Positions 50,040-56,672 of a stretch of 64,000 nt of DNA are shown here, in pieces. The notes below the pieces were generated by a model, which saw only the letters and a list, made by a program, of their open reading frames with translations, was not told the DNA's origin and searched no databases. The DNA lies in NCBI GenBank assembly GCA_963822695.1, contig CAWGJH010000008.1:310001-374000 (forward strand). The letters are read 5' to 3'. Origin of the DNA: GCA-003244245 sp963822695. GTDB lineage: Bacteria; Actinomycetota; Actinomycetes; Mycobacteriales; Pseudonocardiaceae. Every line of letters begins with the position of its first letter. Positions within the stretch are counted from its first letter, which is position 1. Made by a program: the position numbers and the translations under genes.

Positions 50040-50627
50040 TCATGGACGGCGGTGGACGGACACGGCGTACGAGCCGGCATCGGTGAACGGATCACGATCC
50101 CACGTGGCGTACCGGGCTTCGAGGGTGAGGCCGGCGCTGCCGCACCATGTGTCGTAGTCCGCGACGGTTGGCCAGCCCTCCTGTAGCTGAAACCCGGCGA
50201 TGAGCCGACCGCTCGGTGTCAGGTGCCGCGCGCACGCGATGACCGTCGCTGCGCGCCGGTCGCTTGCCACATACGGGATGACGTTGCCGGCAAGCACGAC
50301 GGCATCGAACCGAGTTGGCAGGTCGAGTTTGCTGAGATCAGCCTGCACCCAGGTCAGCTCGGGCGCCTTCGCGCGCGCCATGCCGATCATGTCCGGATCA
50401 AGATCCGCACCGACGACGTCGAGCCCGCGTCGAGCCAGCTCGATGGCCACCCGGCCGGTGCCACACCCCCCGTCCAGCACGCACCGAGGACCGTAGGAGA
50501 ACACAAAATCCGCTTCACCATGGGGGTTCGCACCCGCAGCCTCCATCCGCCGCCAGCGCTCGTCGTAGTCGTCCGGGTTGATCTGCCGACGCCACTGGCC
50601 CCAGTCCTCAGACGGCGACCCGGTCAC
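50040..50627 (-). CDS. Class I SAM-dependent methyltransferase
   Basis: This 195-residue protein has motif I CVLDGGCGTGRVAIELARRG (about 49-68), an acidic residue after strand 2 in GADLDPDMIGMAR, motif II in WVQADLSKLDL, and motif III in LTPSGRLIAGFQL. Substrate is unknown. It starts at GTG and is convergent with the VapC toxin gene. The N-terminus (DWGQWRRQINPDDYDERW) resembles other small actinobacterial methyltransferases of unassigned role. Confidence 0.85.
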   Translation of the reverse strand: MTGSPSEDWGQWRRQINPDDYDERWRRMEAAGANPHGEADFVFSYGPRCVLDGGCGTGRVAIELARRGLDVVGADLDPDMIGMARAKAPELTWVQADLSKLDLPTRFDAVVLAGNVIPYVASDRRAATVIACARHLTPSGRLIAGFQLQEGWPTVADYDTWCGSAGLTLEARYATWDRDPFTDAGSYAVSVHRRP

Positions 50628-50736
50628 GCATTGCCCCCGTTCTCTCCCAGCACACGCCCGGTATGGCAGCTCAAGGTTACAAGTGGACGGCGGGCGCGTG
50701 GCGCACTGCCGGGGCTGGCCACTACGGTGTGCGTCC

Positions 50737-50901
50737 GTGCCGCATTACCCCCTGTTACCCGTCGAGCTGTTTCGCTTCGCGACCACGGAGCGGGCCGAGC
50801 TTAACACTGCGGTGCGCTATGCGTTCGGGGCCGCCAACGAGTGGTTGGAGATTGGCAGCAGGCCACGGTCATCAGGTCCCTGCAGCACAATGCGATACTA
50901 A
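50737..50901 (+). pseudogene. 5' stub of a DUF2397 (TIGR02677, Wadjet type III JetA-like) gene
   Basis: The first ~42 codons read VPHYPLLPVELFRFATTERA and ELNTAVRYAFGAANEWLE, close to the N-terminus of TIGR02677 proteins, the JetA-like component of type III Wadjet anti-plasmid systems. After this the frame enters unrelated sequence and stops at TAA 50899-50901. No JetB, C or D genes follow; a HicAB pair lies where they should be. The system has been deleted here. Confidence 0.55.
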
Positions 50902-51285
50902 TCACGGGTTGAGGAGCTGGCTTACTCGCTGCGGTGACACGTCGAGGACTGCGGCGACGTCGGACCCGGTCATATGCTGGTCTTTGCTGAGTTGTCGCGC
51001 GACCGCACGCCACCTCGCTGCGGCCTCTCGCTGTAACCGCTCCGCCTCGCGGGATGCCTCGCGGGCGGCCTCGATCTCACCGGAAAGCTCGTCATCGAGT
51101 TCGATCCGGTAGTCGACGGCGATCTCACCGGGGTCGGCGCCCGTCAGGGCGGCGACATAGTCTCTAACCATGCGCCCGGCGGACGCCAAAGTAGTGGCCT
51201 GCGTCACGCCGATCCCATTGATGTGGAGTTCCCAACCCAACTCCCATCGCCGTGCGGTCACCTTGTACATCGTCACTGCAACCAC
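50902..51285 (-). CDS. HicB-type antitoxin
   Basis: This is a 127-residue protein. The N-terminal domain (MYKVTARRWELGWELHINGI, about 6-50) fits the degenerate RNase-H-like fold of HicB. A charged helix follows (EIEAAREASREAERLQREAA). The C-terminal helix-turn-helix (about 105-127, MTGSDVAAVLDVSPQRVSQL) would bind the operator. It overlaps hicA by 13 bases in the toxin-first order typical of hicAB. Confidence 0.82.
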   Translation of the reverse strand: MVAVTMYKVTARRWELGWELHINGIGVTQATTLASAGRMVRDYVAALTGADPGEIAVDYRIELDDELSGEIEAAREASREAERLQREAAARWRAVARQLSKDQHMTGSDVAAVLDVSPQRVSQLLNP

Positions 51286-51482
51286 CCCTCCGGCAGGCAG
51301 GTCAGTCGCCTGATGGCGTCCCGGACGACCCCAGGCGAGGTCACTTTGTGGCGCGGAAGCGGGAAGATGTGCTGGCCACAGACGCAGCCATACACATCAT
51401 GATCACCGGTCGATCGTAGAAGCTGGCAGCCCTGCTCACGCAGCGCCACCTCGATGTCTCGCCGCTTCATCGCCTTAACCAT
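51273..51482 (-). CDS. HicA-type mRNA interferase toxin
   Basis: This 69-residue protein has the double-stranded-RNA-binding-like HicA fold. KRRDIEVALREQGCQLLRST is followed by GDHDVYGC carrying the catalytic His, and by LPRHKVTSPGVVRDAIRRL, the usual HicA C-terminus. HicA cleaves mRNA and is neutralised by HicB. ATG 51482 is chosen; MKRRD at 51470 is an alternative. The Cys-containing loop (GCVCGQH) is slightly unusual. Confidence 0.85.
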   Translation of the reverse strand: MVKAMKRRDIEVALREQGCQLLRSTGDHDVYGCVCGQHIFPLPRHKVTSPGVVRDAIRRLTCLPEGWLQ

Positions 51483-51514
51483 GAGGCTAGTTCTAGCCCC
51501 ACTAGACGACAACA

Positions 51515-52017
51515 TTAAGGGGGGCTAGACACTGACGAGCACAGGTTAGCGGCGGGGGCGGGGGCGGGGGGTGCGGATACTTCCCAGGCGCGGGCGTAGC
51601 GGTGCGCACCTGGGAGGTTGACATCGCGGCTGCGGTAGACGACGTAGGGCCAGGTCAGGTAGCCCAGCCGGTGCGCTGAATACGTGCCCCAGACGGGTGT
51701 AGGGCCAGATGCCCAGCAGGTGAGGCAGACCTGCCAGGGTAGCTGCGCCCAGCGGCTGGCAGGACTGCTCCGTACGGCCAGCTCACGCAGCCGCCTGAGC
51801 GTGACCTCAGGCGCTTCGGGCGGGCCCCGGATGCTGACAATCTCCACGGTCGCCTTGAGGGCGTGCAGGCGCACCGTCAGGTTGGTGTCGCGGTCGCCGA
51901 GGTCGTCCAACAGCCGTCGCGCACGCGCGCCAGCGCTGCGATCGCCGGCTCGATGCGCGCAAGCTCCCGCCGCGCTCCAACAGCCCCACCTCTACCCGGC
52001 TGCGGGCCCTCTGCCAT
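51515..52017 (-). pseudogene. Scrambled partial copy of the LAL regulator gene joined to a narI 3' fragment
   Basis: Read on the minus strand, three blocks follow each other. (1) GTAGAGGTGGGG...GTTGGAGCGCGGCGGGAGCT, matching the 5' end of the regulator at 56670-56715. (2) A block matching 58120-58290, encoding GDRDTNLTVRLHALKA and APEVTLRRLRELAV versus GDRAPNLAALLHAHKA and APEVTLGRLRELAE. (3) A block matching the 3' end of narI (YLTWPYVVYRSRDVNLPGAH versus YLTRPYVVYRSRDVNPPGAR). In the intact locus the two genes are convergent, here the pieces are co-oriented, so an inversion and two deletions are needed. Not functional. Confidence 0.72.
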
Positions 52018-52075
52018 GCCGAAAGTGTAAGACCCCAAACTCGCCGATCTCAACAAGCCAGGTTGACCAGAACGA

Positions 52076-52186
52076 CCATCGTGGGTGCATCTGATGGCGA
52101 TGCGCAAACGCAAGACCCTCGTGGTCTGCGAACAATGCCACCAGGACATCCACGCCGGACGGGCCACAACCACAACCCGGAAATGA
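52076..52186 (+). pseudogene. Group II intron maturase, C-terminal fragment
   Basis: The frame reads PSWVHLMAMRKRKTLVVCEQ and CHQDIHAGRATT then ends TRK-stop. This is the HNH-type C-terminus of group II intron reverse transcriptases (PxWVxLMAxRRRKTLVVCxxCHxDIHAG). Reverse-transcriptase and maturase domains are missing; the 5' side abuts the LAL/narI relic. Confidence 0.75.
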
Positions 52187-52360
52187 ACACTGGAGAGCGG
52201 TATGCGTCGAAAGGCGCCCATACTCTTCGGGAAGGGGCCGACAGAAAAGGACCCGAACCACGGGCACCTCGCTGGCTGCCTACTTCACTCGGAGGGGGGC
52301 AGTCGGAAAAGGACCAGCACCACTGGTACCTCGTCGGCGGCCTACCCTACTTCACGTACG
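52187..52360 (+). ncRNA. Group II intron 3' RNA domains (V/VI) remnant, with a duplicated end
   Basis: After the maturase stop the sequence GAGAGCGGTATGCGTCGAAA then GGCGCCCATACTCTTCGGGA resembles the domain V-preceding and domain V hairpin region of bacterial group II introns (GAGCCGTATGCGxxGAAAGxxGCACGTACGGTTCGG). Two imperfect direct repeats follow (GACAGAAAAGGACC... and GTCGGAAAAGGACC..., 52239-52290 and 52300-52350). The core lacks a perfect match to the catalytic triad hairpin by eye, so it is probably inactive. From 52361 to 52466 I see nothing further. Confidence 0.5.
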
Positions 52361-52466
52361 GATCCGTCGGAGCCGTGAGGTGGTCCTCCCGGCTACCCGA
52401 CCCCGGGCCACCCGGCCCCCTTGACTGGCGTAGCGAAGTAACTGGAGACTTGTCCTCCCAGTGGGG

Positions 52467-53651
52467 TTAGGTCGTCTGGTTGACGATCAGGCCGGTGTCG
52501 GCGAGCGCGGTGAGTAGGCTGGCGAGAGCTGTGTTGCCCGCCGTGGATCCGGTGACGGTAGGGGTGCCTTGGTTGGGGGAGCCGAGTACTAGTTGGTTGA
52601 CGGCTCTGCCGTCTGTGAGTGGTGCTGGGGTGCTGACGAAGTCGGAGACGCTGGTCAGGGCAAAGCAGCTCGCGACGCCGGCCATCGCCGCACCCGATGA
52701 GGCGTAGAGATTGCCCGTGCTGAGCACGGGGCTGGCGCTCTCGAGGAGAATGCAGTGCCGGCCTTGACCGCCTACGGTAATGACGTTGGCCTGGAAGGTG
52801 ACGTTGACGCAGGGGCCTACTCTGGCGTCGAGCACCGAACTGCGGAAGGTGACGTGGATGCCGTCGCTGGAAGCGGATTCCATCTCGTTGTTGGAGATCC
52901 AGCAGACGTCCAGACCGGCGAGGCGGATATTGTGGGTGCCGCCGTTGAAGTTGTTGCCCTGAAAGTAGTGCGTGGTGCCGCCGTCATCGACGAGGCCAGC
53001 ACCGGTGGGGCTCGGGTTGAGCTGGCAGTTCTGAACGCTGATACGGTTGGTGAATCCGCCTTTGACGCCGCTGCCCGCCCCGAGATGGTCTTCACCGTTC
53101 ACGAGCCAGACACAGGCGAGGGTCTGCTGGTCGAACTGGCTGGCGACGACGTCGGCCAGTTCGGACTGATCCAGGATGACGCCGTAGCCGAAACCGGTGA
53201 CGGACACGCGTTCGATGCGCCAGAACGTGCCCCCGATGTCAACGAGTGCCCCGCCGGTGTTCGCGGCACCCTGCGTGTTGGTCAGGCTAAGGTCAGAGAT
53301 GAGGACGTTCACCGCGGTGCTCGCGTTTAGCGGGGAGCTCATGCGCAGACCGTCGCCGGTGTGGTTGCTACGCAGGATACTGGCCTGCTGACCTGCTCCG
53401 ATCAGCCGCAGACCTTTCCGGAGCTGGAGTGGCGCGGAGACGAGGTAAGTACCGGGTGGCAGGAAAACGGTCCCGCCGTTATCGGGTACGGCGTTGATCG
53501 CGGCTTGGATGGCCAGGGTGTCATCGGGGGTGTCACCGGCGCCGAAGGCTCGTACATCGAGCCACGGGCCTGGTCCCTGGATGAAGACACTGCCAGCGAA
53601 GGTCTGGTCGGCCGACTGTGTTACCGAACTGGTGGCGGGGTTCGTGGTCAT
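52467..53651 (-). CDS. Parallel beta-helix protein (pectate-lyase-3 superfamily)
   Basis: The 394-residue protein has the glycosidase-like beta-helix opening WLDVRAFGAGDTPDDTLAIQ and AAINAVPDNGGTVFLPPGTY. Repeating coils follow (LISDLSLTNTQ, WRIERVSVTGFGYGV, NRISVQNCQLNP, HNIRLAGLDVCWISNNEME). The first motif is typical of Pectate_lyase_3 proteins, including polysaccharide lyases and phage tail spikes. No signal peptide is visible, so it is either cytosolic, exported by another route, or part of a particle. It is the last of a minus-strand group with a CBM-like and a lectin gene. Confidence 0.8.
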   Translation of the reverse strand: MTTNPATSSVTQSADQTFAGSVFIQGPGPWLDVRAFGAGDTPDDTLAIQAAINAVPDNGGTVFLPPGTYLVSAPLQLRKGLRLIGAGQQASILRSNHTGDGLRMSSPLNASTAVNVLISDLSLTNTQGAANTGGALVDIGGTFWRIERVSVTGFGYGVILDQSELADVVASQFDQQTLACVWLVNGEDHLGAGSGVKGGFTNRISVQNCQLNPSPTGAGLVDDGGTTHYFQGNNFNGGTHNIRLAGLDVCWISNNEMESASSDGIHVTFRSSVLDARVGPCVNVTFQANVITVGGQGRHCILLESASPVLSTGNLYASSGAAMAGVASCFALTSVSDFVSTPAPLTDGRAVNQLVLGSPNQGTPTVTGSTAGNTALASLLTALADTGLIVNQTT

Positions 53652-53820
53652 TGTGCTCTGCTTTCTGAATCGTCAGCGCATCGCGTGCGTGGATGTGTAG
53701 CGTTCAATCCTGGCTGAATCCGCCCCTTACTCCGGCACTGCGCGGGTGAGGCGCCACGTGCGGGGAAATGCCTGCCGCTGGCCGCCACTGGTCCGGTGCC
53801 CGAGCCTGGGGAAGTGATGA

Positions 53821-53879
53821 TGGTAACCGCCCTCGGAGCGTCCTGGCATGGGCGCGTGGCCCTTCGAGGGCGGTTACCA
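53821..53879 (-). terminator. Perfect 15-bp inverted repeat after the CBM-like gene
   Basis: TGGTAACCGCCCTCG (53821-53835) pairs perfectly with 53865-53879 around a 29-base spacer. It lies about 50 bases beyond the stop of the minus-strand CBM-like gene and so is likely its terminator, separating it from the beta-helix gene. Confidence 0.6.
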
Positions 53880-53927
53880 AGTCAGCACTCCATGAAGGGG
53901 TTCGAGGTTGACTCTTTCGACTACTTG

Positions 53928-54431
53928 TTAACCACCACCATCCCCTGCGATGTCCGTAACCGAAGCATTGCCGACATAGTAGGAGGCGCCATCACTCCAT
54001 TCGCCATAGATGACAACCTCTCCCGCTGTGCCAAAATGGTCTGCCGCGAGATTCTCCCATTGGCCCTGAGTAGCGTTGTACGTGGTCGTCGAAGTATTGC
54101 CACCGTTTCCTATGCCAATTCCTATCCGCCCACTGAGCACAAATACCAAGACCTCAAAATGCGCCGAGGTCGGACCCTGGTTCCGGGGCGGGTACTGCTG
54201 CACCACGCCACAATGACTAGCGCCATTGGTGGTCACATGAAGCATCTGGCTGTGGTCCGGCAACGTGCTCGGCACTAGCTCGGTCGTCGTCGTGACACCG
54301 TCAACCCAGTTAAAGGTGGTCCACCCCGGAGCGGCTGAATCACCCGATCCAATCAGCGTAAGAGTTGTCGGTCCTGCCCCGGGGGCTTCGAAGTCCCCGT
54401 TGGTCAGGTACTCGGTCCGCGGTGTAGTCAT
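53928..54431 (-). CDS. Carbohydrate-binding-module-like beta-sandwich protein
   Basis: This 167-residue protein begins TEYLTNGDFEAPGAGPTTLT, the NGDFE motif common to DUF642 and CBM4/9-like jelly-roll domains. It continues with LHVTTNGASHCGVVQQYPPR, EVLVFVLSGRIGIGIGNGGN and TQGQWENLAADHFGTAGEVV, the pattern of CBM beta-sandwiches. No signal peptide is present. GAGGATGAG precedes the ATG. Together with the lectin-like gene upstream and the beta-helix gene downstream it suggests a group devoted to glycan binding. Confidence 0.72.
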   Translation of the reverse strand: MTTPRTEYLTNGDFEAPGAGPTTLTLIGSGDSAAPGWTTFNWVDGVTTTTELVPSTLPDHSQMLHVTTNGASHCGVVQQYPPRNQGPTSAHFEVLVFVLSGRIGIGIGNGGNTSTTTYNATQGQWENLAADHFGTAGEVVIYGEWSDGASYYVGNASVTDIAGDGGG

Positions 54432-54519
54432 GCTCTCATCCTCCTAGATAGATAATCAACCAGGTCCTCGCTTCGTTGCTGGGACCGGATCGGGGCCGAG
54501 GCGGTTACGGTTATTGTCG

Positions 54520-54671
54520 TTAGTTCATGAACCGTCCGGTTCCGGTGGAGACTGACGCCTCGCACTCTAAAGCGACACCGTGGTGCCCCCGATCATTCAC
54601 CGTAATCCATGTGAAATGACGGTGCGAGTCAGGTCCACGCCCGAGTGATTCTTGACTATGAGATCTGCCAT
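54520..54671 (-). pseudogene. Small gene with an apparent frameshift (unknown family)
   Basis: ATG 54671 has a strong AGGAGG at the right distance and reads MADLIVKNHSGVDLTRTVIS for 24 codons to TGA 54597. A frame shifted by one base continues HFTWITVNDRGHHGVALECE and ASVSTGTGRFMN to TAA 54520 and looks like real protein. One indel near 54625 would join them into a ~50-residue protein. I do not know the family; it could equally be a 24-residue peptide. Confidence 0.4.
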
Positions 54672-54764
54672 GATTCCTCCTGTGGTTGAGAGCGACGCGC
54701 TGCTGCTGACGGATGTCCGCAGCCTCTCCGCCGGAATCGTGCAGTTAGGCGAACTTGTTCAGGG

Positions 54765-55090
54765 CTAGTGGTTGGTGCCAGTGGCCCAGATGGCGGTGCT
54801 GCCGTCGTAGATGACTACGTTGCCGTCGTCTTGAACGAGGAGGCGAGAACCGGGGTGGTGGTCGGTTTGGGAGGCCCAGACCGGGTGGCCTGTACGGGTG
54901 TACACGACGAAGTTTCCATCCTCCCGGAAAAGGGTAGTTCAGCCCTGGTCAACGGTATTCGACGCCCAGCGAGCCACGCCGAACTCGTCGTAGACGACGA
55001 AGTTGCCGTCGTCCTGCATGAAGAGTTTGGCCGTATCAGAGCTGACCGACTGGTTACGTTCGAACGTGAACGGAGCGTTGATGATCTCAT
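54765..55090 (-). pseudogene. Bulb-type mannose-binding lectin (B-lectin) gene with internal TGA
   Basis: The lectin frame has three sugar-site motifs of the QxDxNxVxY type: MQDDGNFVVYDEFG, REDGNFVVYTRTG and QDDGNVVIYDG, with ARWASNT, PVWASQT and AIWATGT between them, ending TNH-stop at 54765. An in-frame TGA at 54939-54941, probably a former TGG, splits repeat 1 from repeat 2. The only well-placed ATG (55090, nine bases after GAGGAGG) is out of frame with the lectin. The gene seems doubly disrupted. Intact homologues bind mannose and can be antimicrobial. Confidence 0.7.
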
Positions 55091-55315
55091 CTATTGCGAC
55101 CTCCTCGATAGTGGCATCTCGCCTTTAGTTAGTGGAGTGGCCTACTCGTTTTGGTGTGCTGGGTCGAGTGTCGCGCTGGTTGCGGTTGGCGGTCGTCGGA
55201 TACGGGTGCGGAGATTTTGGACTCTGTGTCGGATGTTTGGGGCAGGTAACTGGTCAGGTACTGGTGGTCGGCGTGGCGGCTTGATCTTGTCTTCTGTGGT
55301 GTTGATGATCTCGTT

Positions 55316-56110
55316 GTGCCTGGGACGCCGTCGGTTGTGGAGCTGTTTGAGCGGCTTTCGCGGCGGGATGCGCTGATCGGGGCGTTGTCGGTGGAGTTGG
55401 GTGTTGCGCGGGTGCGGATCGCTGAGCTGGAGGCTCGGCTGGGGTAGAGTTCGAAGAACTCCTCGAAGCCGCCGAGCTCGGATGGGTTGGCCAAGCCTGC
55501 ACCGAAGTCGCTGCGCAAGCGCGGCGCCCCCAAGCCCGGTGGGCAGGGCGGCCATCCGGGGTCGTCGTTGGCGCCGGTCGTGGTCCCCGACGAGGTCATC
55601 GCGCACGAGCCGGGCTTTTGCCGGGGTTGCGGGCAGGGTCTGGGCGGAGCGGTGGAGGTGGGCCGGGAATGCCGGCAGGTGTTCGACATCCCACCGATCA
55701 ATGTGCGGGTGACCGAGCATCAGCTCGTCAAGCGGCGCTGCGCTTGCGGACCCACTACCAGCGTTGATGCCCCCGAGGGTGTGACCGCGCCGGTGCAATA
55801 CGGCCCCCGGATCACCGCGATCATCGTGCACCTCTACGTCGGGCAGTTCCTGTCCAAAAAGCGCACCGCTGCGGCGTTAGCCGAGCTGTTCGGCACCCCG
55901 GTCTCGCAAGGCATGGTCGCGACGATGACCACCCGCGCGGCGAACAGGCTTTGGCGGGTTCCTGGAGTGGGTGCGCGCCAACCTCGCCGTCGCGGAGGTG
56001 GCGCATTTCGATGAGACCGGGCTGCGGGTCGTGGGTCAGCTGCGGTGGGTGCACTCCGCCTCGACTGGCAAGTACAGCCTGATCACCGTCCACGACCGGC
56101 GCGCCAGATG
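55316..56110 (+). pseudogene. IS66-family transposase, decayed
   Basis: The N-terminal coiled coil LFERLSRRDALIGALSVELG runs into an in-frame TAG (55445-55447, normally a Gln codon). SSKNSSKPPSSDGLAKPAPK follows, the IS66 signature, then a zinc-binding CRGCG...C-x-C region. The central part is LYVGQFLSKKRTAAALAELF. A frameshift near 55950 leads to WVRANLAVAEVAHFDETGLR with the first catalytic Asp, and the gene is cut at about 56110. Only about half of the transposase remains. Confidence 0.8.
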
Positions 56111-56239
56111 AGGCATCTGTCGGTGTGGCTTGCGCCAGAGGCCTTTCGGCTGATGCTCTGACCGTCGATGTGGTGGCTTGTTTCGTTGCCGGCCGCCGGG
56201 CCCGGCGTAGGTCTTCGTGACATGCGGTGGGAGTCGTTG

Positions 56240-56456
56240 AGGGCGGTCCAGGTGGAACGGTTTGTCCTGGCGTGAGCGGCCGGGCAGCGTCCGAGGTCGG
56301 TGCAGGTCGGGCTCACCGCGGTGCGCGCTCTGTTGCGGTGGATGTGTCTTGAGGCGATGGCTCAGCCCGGGCTGGCCGACATGATCGGTTCGGTGACGGC
56401 CTGGACACCGACCGCGCTGCCCAAGGCGCTGACACCCGAGCAGGTCTCGCCCTCGT
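56240..56456 (+). pseudogene. Tyrosine recombinase/integrase N-terminal fragment
   Basis: Reading frames around here give LTAVRALLRWMCLEAMAQPG and WTPTALPKALTPEQVS, like the SAM-like core-binding domain of XerC-type recombinases leading into the ALTPEEVxALL hinge. The catalytic domain is missing and the upstream part is in a different frame. This is a weak but specific-looking match. Confidence 0.42.
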
Positions 56457-56672
56457 CGCACCGTGGAGTTCGACGTATTTACCGGGCGTTGCTCGTCCTC
56501 TTTTCTGTGGGCTGGTTTGGGCTGGGGTGGCCGGAGGAGAACGTCGATGTCGATGCTGCGGGTGGGACGAGGCATTGGCCATGGCGGGGCAGGGAGAGAT
56601 CGTGCCCGCGAGGAATGGGCCACAGATGCCCTGCTCCACCAGGCCCGTGGATCGACACTGCGGCCGGTAGGG

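Noticed and set aside
54939..54941. TGA in the lectin as a selenocysteine codon
   Set aside because: The expected residue is not catalytic, no SECIS-like hairpin is apparent, and the 5' end is also disrupted, so a nonsense mutation is simpler.
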